A DNA stretch of 64,000 nt from Planktotalea sp. (GTDB lineage Bacteria > Pseudomonadota > Alphaproteobacteria > Rhodobacterales > Rhodobacteraceae), in assembly GCF_018607995.1 (NCBI RefSeq), contig NZ_JABBAL010000015.1:321078-385077 (forward strand). The letters run 5' to 3'. The notes under the pieces are model-generated. The model searched no databases. It was not told the DNA's origin and saw only the letters and a list, made by a program, of their open reading frames with translations. This document shows, piece by piece, positions 1 through 7,848 of this stretch; within the stretch, counting starts at the first letter, position 1; each line of letters begins with the position of its first letter. The position numbers and the translations under genes are program-made.

Positions 1-81
1 TAGGATTCCCACAATGCCGCCCAGCCCCAAAAGAAGAAAAGCGTTAACCGAAACTTCGGCGATGGGGAGGTATATTTGCAT
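1..81 (-). CDS. TauE/SafE (TSUP) family permease, N-terminal fragment
   Basis: Partial gene running off the left edge; only the first 27 codons are visible. They encode a short polar start, then a hydrophobic glycine-rich stretch (AFLLLGLGGIVGIL), which matches the first membrane helix of TSUP-family sulfite/organic anion exporters. The ATG is preceded by AAGGAA at a good distance. It lies 93 bases behind the last ABC permease gene in the same direction, so it may be co-transcribed. The family call rests on very little sequence. Confidence 0.55.
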   Translation of the reverse strand, partial: MQIYLPIAEVSVNAFLLLGLGGIVGIL

Positions 82-174
82 GGGCTTCCTTAAACCCATG
101 CGGGCGTCTTATGCAAGTCAGCGCGCCCCCTCTGCGACCACAGGACTGATATGGATCGCAGAACTGGACTTACC

Positions 175-1143
175 CTAACGCTCTTTAACATACGGCTCAC
201 CCCCCGCACGCGGCGGAACGGCTTTACCTACAAAGCCTGCGAGGATGACTACCGTTAGGATGTAGGGAAGCGCATCCATCACCTGTACAGGTACCGTGAA
301 TGCGCCGAGATCGATATTTTGATAGCGCAGCGCGATGGCTTGTAAGAAACCAAACAACAGGCAAGCACTCAGTGCATACCAAGGTCGCCATTTGGCGAAA
401 ATGAGCGCAGCTAGCGCGATAAAGCCACGACCAGCGGTCATTTCCTTAACAAACCCAGCTTGCAAACCTGTGGCGAGGTAGGCACCCGCAATACCGCAAA
501 GAACGCCGCAAATCGCAACAGCGGCAAAGCGCAGGCCAACGACAGAGACACCGGCCGTATCAACCGCGGCAGGGTTCTCGCCGACAGCACGGAGACGCAG
601 GCCGAACCGTGTTCGGTAGAGCAGCCACCAGGTAGCAGGCACAGCGGCGAAAGCGACATAGACAAGGATGGAATGGCCTGAAATCAGCTCTGAATATATT
701 GGGCCAAGGATCGGAACGGTGCTGAGCGTTTCTGCGAAAGGCAATTCAATCGGGTTGAAACGACCTCCGCCAATAAGAGAGGGCGTGCGCCCGCCTTGTT
801 TAAACCAACTCTGTGCGATGAGGACCGTCATGCCAGCCGCAAGGAAATTGATTGCGACCCCGGAAATCAACTGATTGCCACGGAATGTGATGGAGGCGAG
901 ACCATGCACGCCAGACAGAACGAGCGACGCGGCAATACCCGCAAGAAGCCCGAGCCAAACAGAGCCTGTCATCGCCGCAATCGCAGCAGAAAAGAAAGCT
1001 GCGGCGAGCATTTTGCCCTCAAGCCCGATGTCGAAGATACCCGCACGTTCAGAGTACAAGCCAGCAAGGCATGCCAACAAAAGCGGTGTAGCGAGGCGCA
1101 CAGTGCTGTCGAGCACTTGGATGATTGTAAGAAAGTCCATCAT
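175..1143 (-). CDS. ABC transporter permease (BMP/nucleoside-type), second permease
   Basis: 322-residue inner-membrane permease of the BPD_transp_2 family, the shorter of the two permeases found in BMP-type importers such as the nucleoside systems NupP/NupQ. It is strongly hydrophobic with about eight predicted helices and has the EAA-like cytoplasmic loop region with GENPAAVDTAGV near residue 190. Its ATG overlaps the stop of the upstream permease (ATGA), so the two are translationally coupled. With the neighbouring permease, ATPase and binding protein it should import nucleosides or a similar ligand; the exact substrate cannot be read from sequence. Confidence 0.88.
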   Translation of the reverse strand: MMDFLTIIQVLDSTVRLATPLLLACLAGLYSERAGIFDIGLEGKMLAAAFFSAAIAAMTGSVWLGLLAGIAASLVLSGVHGLASITFRGNQLISGVAINFLAAGMTVLIAQSWFKQGGRTPSLIGGGRFNPIELPFAETLSTVPILGPIYSELISGHSILVYVAFAAVPATWWLLYRTRFGLRLRAVGENPAAVDTAGVSVVGLRFAAVAICGVLCGIAGAYLATGLQAGFVKEMTAGRGFIALAALIFAKWRPWYALSACLLFGFLQAIALRYQNIDLGAFTVPVQVMDALPYILTVVILAGFVGKAVPPRAGGEPYVKER

Positions 1144-2234
1144 GCATCTCCCTTACGAAACAACAGGAAGAGTTTTTCAAGCGGCATACGAACCATATTA
1201 TCAAGCGCGCCTGTGAAGAGAATCACCAGCGCTTGGATCACCACGATCAATTCGCGTGGGATGGTCGTCCAAAGCGCCAACTCTGCCCCGCCTTGGTAGA
1301 GGAAGCCGAACAAGATCGCCGCAAGGAATACTCCGAAGGGATGTGAACGCCCCATTAGTGCGACAGCGATACCGATGAAACCTGCGCCTTCTGTCGAGTT
1401 CATGATTAGGCGCTCGCCTTCGCCCATGACATTGTTGATCGCCATCATACCAGCGAGGCCACCTGAAATAAGCATCGCGACAACTGTGATTTTCACAGGG
1501 CTGATGCCTGCGTATTTCGCACCTGATTCTGAGTGTCCGAAAGCGCGGATTTCATAGCCCAAACGCGTGCGCCAGATTAGGAAGTAGACCGCGACACAGG
1601 CGGTGATTGCAACGATCAGCGACACATTCGCTGGGGCTGCTTTGGAGAATGCGATGCCGAAAGGTTCTAGGATATCGTGCAGCGTCGGTAGATGCGTCGT
1701 TTCAGGAAACTTCGCGGTTGCTGGGTCCATTGATCCTTTGGGGCGCATAACGTTGACGAGGAGATAATTGAGCAAAGCCGCGGCGATGAAGTTGAACATA
1801 ATTGTCGTGATCACAATGTGACTGCCGCGTTTCGCTTGTAAATACGCAGGTAGGAACGCCCAAGCAGCGCCAAACACAGCGGATGACAAGGTCGCGAAAA
1901 TCAGGGCCAATGACCAATGTGGCCAAGGCATGTAAAGGCAAACAACAGCCACACCTAGCCCGCCCAGCATCGCTTGACCTTCACCGCCGATGTTAAACAT
2001 GCGTGCATGGAAGGCAACGGCGACAGCGAGTCCTGTGAACATGAAGTTCGTCGCGTAATAAAGCGTGTAACCCCAGCCATATGTGCTGCCCAAAGAGCCT
2101 TGCACCATGAGCTTGACCGCCGCCACGGGGTCCTCACCGATGCCAATGATCACAAGCGCTGAAAGAATAGCCGCGAGCAACAGCGAGATAAGTGGGACGA
2201 GGACCGCGTCGGCCCATGTTGGCATCTTTTCCAT
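1140..2234 (-). CDS. ABC transporter permease (BMP/nucleoside-type), first permease
   Basis: 364-residue membrane permease, the longer partner of the pair. It begins with a hydrophobic helix (residues about 12-35) followed by further membrane spans, and has the cytoplasmic coupling loop GYEIRAFGHSESGAKYAGI near residue 225. The start ATG shares one base with the stop of the ATPase gene (TAATG) and its own stop overlaps the next ATG. The order binding protein, ATPase, permease, permease is that of BMP-type importers of the nucleoside class. Confidence 0.88.
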   Translation of the reverse strand: MEKMPTWADAVLVPLISLLLAAILSALVIIGIGEDPVAAVKLMVQGSLGSTYGWGYTLYYATNFMFTGLAVAVAFHARMFNIGGEGQAMLGGLGVAVVCLYMPWPHWSLALIFATLSSAVFGAAWAFLPAYLQAKRGSHIVITTIMFNFIAAALLNYLLVNVMRPKGSMDPATAKFPETTHLPTLHDILEPFGIAFSKAAPANVSLIVAITACVAVYFLIWRTRLGYEIRAFGHSESGAKYAGISPVKITVVAMLISGGLAGMMAINNVMGEGERLIMNSTEGAGFIGIAVALMGRSHPFGVFLAAILFGFLYQGGAELALWTTIPRELIVVIQALVILFTGALDNMVRMPLEKLFLLFRKGDA

Positions 2235-3769
2235 TATGCTGCCTCTTCTTCAACGACGCCAGCCATCATCAGGCCCAGCTCTTTTTCATCTGTTTTTGCA
2301 GGATCACGGAAACCCATAAGCTGTCCGTCGAACATCACCGCGATACGATCCGAGAGAGCGAAAATTTCGTCTAGCTCAACAGACACTAGCAAGATCGCCT
2401 TACCCTGATCTCGCAAAGCGACAATTTGTTGGTGGATAAACTCAATCGCCCCAATATCGACGCCGCGCGTGGGTTGGCCTACGAGCAGTAAATCAGGATT
2501 GCGTTCAATCTCCCGCGCCAGGACGATTTTTTGCTGATTGCCGCCTGAGAAGTTCTTGGCAGCGAGCCTCGGATTCGGTGGACGCACATCAAAGCGCTCC
2601 ATTTTCTCTTCCGTGTCCGCACGGATCGCCGCGTTATTCATCAAGATGCCGGATTGATAGGCCGGGTCGTGGTGATATCCGAACGCTGTGTTCTCCCACG
2701 CCATATAGTCCATGATTAAACCTTCGCGCTGACGATCCTCTGGCACATGCGCAATGCCGCGTGCACGGCGGGATTGTCCGTTGGAGTATTTCCCCGTCAG
2801 GTCGATATCTTGCCCGTTCACACAAATCATACCTGTGCCTGATGTGATGCCGCCGAGCACTTCGAGTAATTCAGACTGACCGTTGCCAGCAACACCTGCG
2901 ATGCCGAGAATTTCGCCCGCTTTTACGTCCAGCGAAATCCCTTTCAAACGCTCAATACCCTTTTCATCGACAACGCGCAGGTTCTCGACTTCAAGCACTG
3001 TTTCTTTCGGGGTCGCAGGGACTTTATCCACTTGCAACAAGACCTTACGCCCGACCATCAACTCTGCCAATCCAGCGGGAGAGGTGTCTGAGGTCTTCAC
3101 CGTCGCCGTCATTTCACCGCGACGCATAACGCTAACGGTATCCGTTGTATCCATGATTTCGCGTAGCTTGTGGGTAATCAAGATGATCGTTTTACCCTCT
3201 TCACGCAAACGGTTCAGAATGCGAAACAGTTGATCCGCTTCAGCAGGGGTCAACACGCCTGTTGGTTCGTCCAATATCAGAATATCGGCCTGACGATAGA
3301 GCGCTTTGAGAATTTCAACGCGCTGTTGATGCCCAACGCTCAGGTTTTCGACAACCGCATCAGGATCAACGTCCAAACCATACTCTGCCGCCAGATCCGT
3401 CAACGATTGACGCGCTTTCGCCAAGGATGGATGGAGCATCGCACCATCTTCTGCGCCCAGAATGATATTCTCAAGTACCGTGAAATTTTCCACTAGCTTG
3501 AAGTGCTGGAACACCATGCCAATGCCCGCAGCGATCGCGGCTTGGCTGTCGGGAATAGATGTCTGCGTGCCGCCAATAAAAATCTCGCCTTTGTCGGCTT
3601 TGTAAAAGCCATATAAAATAGACATCAGCGTCGATTTACCTGCTCCATTTTCGCCAATAATCCCATGGATTGTGCCCGGCATCACGCGGATAGAGATATC
3701 TTTGTTCGCTTGTACTGGGCCAAACGCTTTGGAGATCCCTTTGAGTTCAATGGCGGGGGAGACTGTCAT
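2234..3769 (-). CDS. ABC transporter ATP-binding protein (BMP-type, duplicated domain)
   Basis: 511-residue ATPase with two fused nucleotide-binding domains, as usual for carbohydrate/nucleoside importers of the CUT2/BMP class. The first domain has Walker A GENGAGKST (about residue 39), signature LSVGHQQR and Walker B ILILDEPTG. The second domain has a degenerate Walker A, GVAGNGQSE, signature FSGGNQQK and a Walker B-like LLLVGQPTRG in which the usual DEP is QP, a common asymmetry of this family. It energises uptake through the two downstream permeases and is coupled to both neighbours by TAATG overlaps. Confidence 0.92.
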   Translation of the reverse strand: MTVSPAIELKGISKAFGPVQANKDISIRVMPGTIHGIIGENGAGKSTLMSILYGFYKADKGEIFIGGTQTSIPDSQAAIAAGIGMVFQHFKLVENFTVLENIILGAEDGAMLHPSLAKARQSLTDLAAEYGLDVDPDAVVENLSVGHQQRVEILKALYRQADILILDEPTGVLTPAEADQLFRILNRLREEGKTIILITHKLREIMDTTDTVSVMRRGEMTATVKTSDTSPAGLAELMVGRKVLLQVDKVPATPKETVLEVENLRVVDEKGIERLKGISLDVKAGEILGIAGVAGNGQSELLEVLGGITSGTGMICVNGQDIDLTGKYSNGQSRRARGIAHVPEDRQREGLIMDYMAWENTAFGYHHDPAYQSGILMNNAAIRADTEEKMERFDVRPPNPRLAAKNFSGGNQQKIVLAREIERNPDLLLVGQPTRGVDIGAIEFIHQQIVALRDQGKAILLVSVELDEIFALSDRIAVMFDGQLMGFRDPAKTDEKELGLMMAGVVEEEAA

Positions 3770-4125
3770 TATTCAGGCTCTCCAATACCGACCATGAGCG
3801 TGATTTTGTCGCCGTCCATGTCCGCAAAATATTGGCTGTGTTGCAACATTTCTTTGCCATCTGGCTCCATACCGCCAGTTGCTACTGCCGCGCCATGCGA
3901 GGTGCCGATTGTGCTGAGGTTCACCACCTTTGCCGTCCAATTAGGCGCGCCTGCGCTGAAATTGCAAACGTAGCTTGCAATAGCTGCTGGGCCTCGTAAA
4001 GCATCGGGAGAGCGTGGGTCTGCATACTTATCATCGCTTTTGAATGCAGCGCTGATCGCTTCCACACGTGGCGCGTCGTCGATCATGCCCCAAGCATCGA
4101 AAAATGTGGTCATGCTGTCGCTCAT
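3769..4125 (-). CDS. NTF2/SnoaL-like small protein in the ABC operon
   Basis: 118-residue soluble protein whose pattern (early helix with FDAWGMIDDAPRVEAI, then DKYADPRSPDALRGPAAIASYV, then strands) fits the SnoaL/NTF2 cone-shaped fold. No catalytic function can be assigned. It sits between the binding-protein gene and the ATPase and its stop overlaps the ATPase start, so it is transcribed with the transporter. It may act on the imported ligand, but that is inference from position. Confidence 0.7.
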   Translation of the reverse strand: MSDSMTTFFDAWGMIDDAPRVEAISAAFKSDDKYADPRSPDALRGPAAIASYVCNFSAGAPNWTAKVVNLSTIGTSHGAAVATGGMEPDGKEMLQHSQYFADMDGDKITLMVGIGEPE

Positions 4126-4155
4126 CTGATCTCTCCCAAAGAAAATTATAAATCA

Positions 4156-4188
4156 AAAAGGCCGCGCCACCATTGTGCGCGGCCTTTT
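4156..4188 (-). terminator. Hairpin with U-tract inside the ABC operon
   Basis: Read on the minus strand: a 12-base stem AAAAGGCCGCGC, a 9-base loop and its complement ending in a T run. It lies just after the binding-protein stop and before the NTF2-like gene, so it probably acts as a partial terminator or RNA-stabilising hairpin giving excess binding protein over membrane components. Confidence 0.8.
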
Positions 4189-4208
4189 CGTTAGTAAGGA
4201 CCCAGGTC

Positions 4209-5204
4209 TTAGAAGCTCAGCGCTGGGCAGCTGTCGTCGGACATGTAGTCATGAACCATCAGCTCACCTGACGAGATCTTCGCGGCTGCGTCATCAACCA
4301 TTTTCTGCATGTCGGCAGAGACCAACTCAGCGTTGTTCTCATCCATCGCGTAGCCGATACCACCATTTGCGATGCCCATTACGTTGAAGCCTGTTTCCAT
4401 CTCAGGGCCGTCTTTCATGGCCTGATACACAGCGTTATCAACGCGCTTCATCATGGATGTCAGAACTTTGCCTGGGTGCAGATAGTTCTGGTTGCTATCA
4501 ACGCCAACAGACAAGATGCCCTCGTCCGCTGCTGTCTGAAGAACACCTACGCCTGTGCCACCAGCTGCTGCATAGACAACGTCTGCGCCTTGGCTGATCT
4601 GTGCTTTCGTCAGCTCAGAGCCTTTTACCGGGTCATTCCAAGCCGCAGGCGTCGTGCCTGTCATGTTGGCTACAACTGTCGCGTCTGCGTTCGTGGCTTT
4701 CACGCCTTGCGCATAGCCACATGCGAATTTGCGGATCAGCGGGATGTCCATGCCGCCGATGAAGCCAACTGTGTTGGATTTGGACGCCATCGCTGCCATC
4801 ATACCAACAAGGTAGGAACCTTCGTGCTCGTTAAAGACAACGGAGCGGACATTTGGCTGATCAACGACCATGTCGATGATCGCGAACTTCGTGTCCGGAT
4901 AATCAGGTGCAACTTCGGCCAAAACGTTGCCAAAGGCGAAGCCAGTCATGACGATCGGGTTTGAGCCCGCTTCCGCAAAACGTCGCAGGGCTTGCTCACG
5001 CTGAGCTTCGGACTGAAGTTCGATCTCGCGGAATGTACCGCCTGTCTCTTCTGCCCAGCGCTGTGCTCCAGAGAAAGCAGACTCGTTGAAGGATTTATCG
5101 AACTTGCCACCAAGATCGAAGATCATCGCAGGCTCTGCGGCCAATGCGCCAGCTGTCATCGCCAGTGCGGCTGCGCCACCAAGAATTTTGTGCATTACAG
5201 ACAT
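4209..5204 (-). CDS. BMP family ABC transporter substrate-binding protein
   Basis: 331-residue periplasmic binding protein of the basic membrane protein (BMP/Med) family. It has an N-terminal signal peptide ending near residue 22 (GALAAEP) without a lipobox cysteine, then the family opening FDLGGKFDKSFNESAF. The domain continues with GGMDIPLIRKFACGY and AAGGTGVGVL, typical of the ligand cleft. First gene of the five-gene importer operon and separated from it by a terminator-like hairpin. BMP proteins commonly bind nucleosides, but some bind other ligands. Confidence 0.92.
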   Translation of the reverse strand: MSVMHKILGGAAALAMTAGALAAEPAMIFDLGGKFDKSFNESAFSGAQRWAEETGGTFREIELQSEAQREQALRRFAEAGSNPIVMTGFAFGNVLAEVAPDYPDTKFAIIDMVVDQPNVRSVVFNEHEGSYLVGMMAAMASKSNTVGFIGGMDIPLIRKFACGYAQGVKATNADATVVANMTGTTPAAWNDPVKGSELTKAQISQGADVVYAAAGGTGVGVLQTAADEGILSVGVDSNQNYLHPGKVLTSMMKRVDNAVYQAMKDGPEMETGFNVMGIANGGIGYAMDENNAELVSADMQKMVDDAAAKISSGELMVHDYMSDDSCPALSF

Positions 5205-5241
5205 TGAAGTCTCCCAGTTGTTTTAGTGTAAGGGTATAGAG

Positions 5242-5257
5242 ATGGACATACGTCCAT
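5242..5257. promoter_or_regulatory. Inverted repeat upstream of the BMP gene, possible operator
   Basis: ATGGAC-ATAC-GTCCAT is a 6-4-6 inverted repeat 37 bases upstream of the binding-protein start. A second inverted repeat, GCGCGAT-TG-ATCGCGC, lies at 5267-5282. Their position in the only sizeable gap before the operon suggests a regulator site or leader structure; no known regulator motif is recognised. Confidence 0.35.
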
Positions 5258-5407
5258 TCACACCGTGCGCGATTGATCGCGCGCTCATTGCAGGATTAGG
5301 GCGCACAGGACGGGCGGGGTCAACCGATTCTTAATGTTTTTACGGAGTGGCATGCCAAGGTTCGTCTTGACTTTACGTCAGTGAACTCTGGCCTGAAGTA
5401 TCTGAAG

Positions 5408-5812
5408 TTAGATGCTTTTCGACATGAGCACTGCATCAGCACGTTGCCCGTTTTTAAGGCGGTAATAATTTGCACGTACTCCGTCCCGCAACCAGCCTGT
5501 GTTGGTATAAAGCGCGATAGCAGGGCTGTTGTGCAAGGCCACCTCTAACAAAAGCCGAGTGCATTTCGCGTTACGGGCAAGCGTTTCGAACTGATCAAGT
5601 ATCGCGCGCGCATGCCCCATGCGTTGATGAGTGGGATCGGTGGCGATTTGCAACAACTCGGCTTCGTCCAAGGTCACGGACCCAAGTGCGAAAGCATGGG
5701 GTTGGGCTGCGAACAACGCGCCGCGCTGGGCGAGCTGTGCTTCAAAGCTGCGTGTATTCCACGGGGTGTCACTGACTTTCGCGTGCAATGTGGCCATCTC
5801 TTGTGGTGTCAT
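5408..5812 (-). CDS. rimI: Ribosomal protein alanine N-acetyltransferase-like (GNAT)
   Basis: 134-residue GNAT acetyltransferase. The acetyl-CoA motif is seen as LQIATDPTHQRMGHA (about residues 54-68), followed by LLLEVALHNSPAIALYTNTGW and a closing YYRLKNG, the pattern of RimI, which acetylates the N-terminal alanine of ribosomal protein S18. Its start overlaps the tsaB stop (ATGA); tsaB-rimI pairs are widespread in bacteria, which supports the name. Slightly shorter than typical RimI. Confidence 0.85.
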   Translation of the reverse strand: MTPQEMATLHAKVSDTPWNTRSFEAQLAQRGALFAAQPHAFALGSVTLDEAELLQIATDPTHQRMGHARAILDQFETLARNAKCTRLLLEVALHNSPAIALYTNTGWLRDGVRANYYRLKNGQRADAVLMSKSI

Positions 5813-6387
5813 TGAATGATCCGAGGCGGCGCATCCCGCGCTGGTGCTGCATCCGCTGATTTGATGTAGAGCGGCGCAGGGCGTGCATTTGTTTCCTCGA
5901 TGCGATCTGCTGCAATCTGCGCAATTGTTGGTGCAGGGTTGAACTCTTCTGGTTCAAAAAGCAAAGGCCGCCCAAGCGTGCGCGCGTCATTCAAATCCAT
6001 CAAACGTGGAGCCTTGTCGCCCTCTTGCACATAAACCTTGTCCTGTGGGGCCGACACACTTGGGAGGCCATGTCCCCCAAGCGCAGTCTTGATCACATCA
6101 AACTGGTTCACGCCAATCGCCTGGATATCAAGCCCAAGGGCCAGCCCACGTGCAGCACTCACCGACACGCGGATTCCGGTGAAATTACCGGGACCGACAC
6201 CAACACCGATCGCGTCAAGATCACTCCATTTTAAGTTTTGCTCCACGAGCATATCTTCCAACATCACCATCAACCGCTCCGCTTGCCCGCGCGACATCTC
6301 TTCGCGTTGCTCTGCAAGGAGCTTGCCACCCCGCCAAAGCGCCGCTGCGACATGTGCAGCGCTGGTGTCAAAGCCAAGAACGATCAT
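5809..6387 (-). CDS. tsaB: tRNA threonylcarbamoyladenosine biosynthesis protein TsaB
   Basis: 192-residue ASKHA-fold protein that partners TsaD and TsaE in the t6A37 modification of ANN-decoding tRNAs. N-terminal LGFDTSAAHVAAAL and GVGVGPGNFTGIRVSVSAARG near residue 66 are diagnostic. The start at 6387 is chosen because its ATG overlaps the stop of the upstream GFA-like gene (ATGA). The substrate-forming enzyme Sua5 is encoded at 34.7-35.7 kb. Confidence 0.93.
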   Translation of the reverse strand: MIVLGFDTSAAHVAAALWRGGKLLAEQREEMSRGQAERLMVMLEDMLVEQNLKWSDLDAIGVGVGPGNFTGIRVSVSAARGLALGLDIQAIGVNQFDVIKTALGGHGLPSVSAPQDKVYVQEGDKAPRLMDLNDARTLGRPLLFEPEEFNPAPTIAQIAADRIEETNARPAPLYIKSADAAPARDAPPRIIQ

Positions 6388-6812
6388 TCGGCAGTCCCGA
6401 TCAGCGCATCGCACGTACTACCGATTCCGCGAGTAGCATCGTCCATGATATGCAGCCCAGGCAGTTGCTTTTTGCTGAAACAATGGATTTCAGCGGGCAG
6501 TTGATCCGCCTGATCGATCAAGCCAAGAGGGGTATAGGTTTGATCTGGAATATATTCGAACGTAGCCGCAAGCGGGGACCCGTAATGTTTGCAGTTCCAA
6601 CGCTCTACGCCAGGGTTAGTAATGACAGGTGCATCAAGAGCAGGCTCTGCGCTTAAATCCTTGGGGTCAAACGCCGCAAATGTAGGCGCAGGATTTCCTG
6701 TCCAACGCCGACAGTCAGAGCAATGACTAAAGGCCACCGTGATCGGCGGCCTCGTCGTGCTCATTGAAACAGTGCCGCAATAACACCGCTCAGTGATGCC
6801 TTGATCACTCAT
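6384..6812 (-). CDS. GFA/CENP-V family protein with an altered zinc site
   Basis: 142-residue member of the glutathione-dependent formaldehyde-activating (GFA, DUF636) family, which normally carries two zinc sites. The first motif CYCG and the HCSDCRRWTG motif are present. The last motif, usually C-x-x-C-G-S-P-L, reads CKHYGSPL, so one expected ligand cysteine is replaced. Catalytic GFA function is doubtful for most members of this family. It is the second gene of the nfu operon and overlaps tsaB by four bases. Confidence 0.78.
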   Translation of the reverse strand: MSDQGITERCYCGTVSMSTTRPPITVAFSHCSDCRRWTGNPAPTFAAFDPKDLSAEPALDAPVITNPGVERWNCKHYGSPLAATFEYIPDQTYTPLGLIDQADQLPAEIHCFSKKQLPGLHIMDDATRGIGSTCDALIGTAE

Positions 6813-6815
6813 TCT

Positions 6816-7382
6816 TTATACCGCGACAGGGCGCACTTCGCTGACTTCGGGGATATAATGGCGCAATAGGTTTTCGATACCCATTTTCAGCGTCAAAGTA
6901 GACGAAGGGCACCCCGCGCAAGCGCCCTGCATATGTAGATAAACGATGCCGCGCTCAAAGCCGTGGAATGTGATGTCACCGCCATCTTGCGCCACAGCGG
7001 GGCGCACGCGGCTATCGAGCAGTTCTTTGATTTGAACGACAATTTCGCCATCTTCGCCTGTATGCTCGGCATGACCAGAGTTCGGTTGTGCCATATCGCC
7101 TGCCATCACGGCAGTGCCGGATTGGAAGTGCTCCATAATCGCGCCGAGGAGTGCGGGTTTGATGTGATCCCATTCAACCGCGTCTGCTTTGGTGACTGTG
7201 ACAAAGTCCGTGCCAAAGAACACGCCCGTTACACCCTCTACCGCAAAAATACGTGCGGCCAGTGGGGAGACGTCTGCGCCAACAGCGCTTGGGAAATCGG
7301 CTGTGCCCATCTCCAGCACGGTTTGTCCGGGCAGGAATTTCAACGTGGCTGGGTTTGGCGTGGATTCTGTTTGAATGAACAT
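6816..7382 (-). CDS. nfu: NifU-like Fe-S cluster carrier (Nfu)
   Basis: 188-residue Nfu protein: N-terminal Nfu_N domain (TESTPNPATLKFLPG at the start) and C-terminal NifU domain with the cluster-binding CAGCPSS near residue 155. It delivers [4Fe-4S] clusters to target enzymes. An ATG two codons upstream is possible, but the GGAG ribosome site is 8 bases from the chosen start and only 2 from the other. First gene of nfu-GFA-tsaB-rimI, with an iron-box promoter upstream. Confidence 0.93.
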   Translation of the reverse strand: MFIQTESTPNPATLKFLPGQTVLEMGTADFPSAVGADVSPLAARIFAVEGVTGVFFGTDFVTVTKADAVEWDHIKPALLGAIMEHFQSGTAVMAGDMAQPNSGHAEHTGEDGEIVVQIKELLDSRVRPAVAQDGGDITFHGFERGIVYLHMQGACAGCPSSTLTLKMGIENLLRHYIPEVSEVRPVAV

Positions 7383-7408
7383 ATGCATCTCTCCGGAAGG
7401 GTGCGCTA

Positions 7409-7437
7409 AATATGTGAAGCGCGCAGCACTTTGTCAA
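7409..7437 (-). promoter_or_regulatory. Sigma-70-like promoter of the nfu operon
   Basis: On the minus strand TTGACA (7437-7432) is followed after 17 bases by CATATT, or after 19 bases by TATTTA. The TTGACA begins two bases after the iron-box palindrome, so regulator binding would touch the promoter. Confidence 0.55.
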
Positions 7438-7439
7438 TG

Positions 7440-7456
7440 TTTAGAATAATTCTAAA
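7440..7456. promoter_or_regulatory. ICE-box-like palindrome (candidate Irr site) before nfu
   Basis: TTTAGAAT-A-ATTCTAAA is a 17-base palindrome 57 bases upstream of the nfu start and adjacent to the -35 element. It matches the iron control element (ICE box, consensus close to TTTAGAANNNTTCTAAA) bound by the haem-responsive regulator Irr in Rhizobiales and Rhodobacterales. Control of an Fe-S carrier gene by Irr fits that regulon. Confidence 0.75.
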
Positions 7457-7845
7457 CTAGCTACTGAGTTGGAGCAAGTCCCAACGATTGCCAAACGGAT
7501 CCTGAAAAACAGCAACCTGACCGTAGGGTTCTTTGTGCGGACTTTCTTCGAACTGCACCCCTGCGGCAGTCATTCTTTCAAAATCCTCATCGAACGTATT
7601 GGTATGCAGAAAAAAACCAACCCGTCCTCCGGTTTGATTGCCGATTGCCGCGACTTGCTCTGGTCCATCTGCTTTTGCAAGCAACAGTCGCGTTTGTGCA
7701 TTTTTAGGCGCGATCAAAACCCAACGCTTGGTGTTGCTGAGGTGTGTGTCTTCGATCGAGTCAAAGGCAAGAATGCCCACGTAAAATTGAGTGCGACGTC
7801 TTAGTCAGGCACGACCAAAGCCACGGCTGAAACATGCTGTGTCAT
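7457..7845 (-). pseudogene. VOC/glyoxalase family protein with an early stop codon
   Basis: A glyoxalase/bleomycin-resistance (VOC) gene broken by one in-frame nonsense codon. From an ATG at 7845 the sequence reads MTQHVSAVALVVPD, then TAA (7801-7803), then DVALNFYVGILAFD and the rest of a normal VOC domain to VFQDPFGNRWDLLQ. A tyrosine codon at the TAA position would restore the usual family start. The remaining frame (GTG at 7780) lacks the first beta strand with its metal ligand. The ATG is three bases behind the universal stress gene stop, so they were one transcript. Confidence 0.75.
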
Positions 7846-7848
7846 GCG

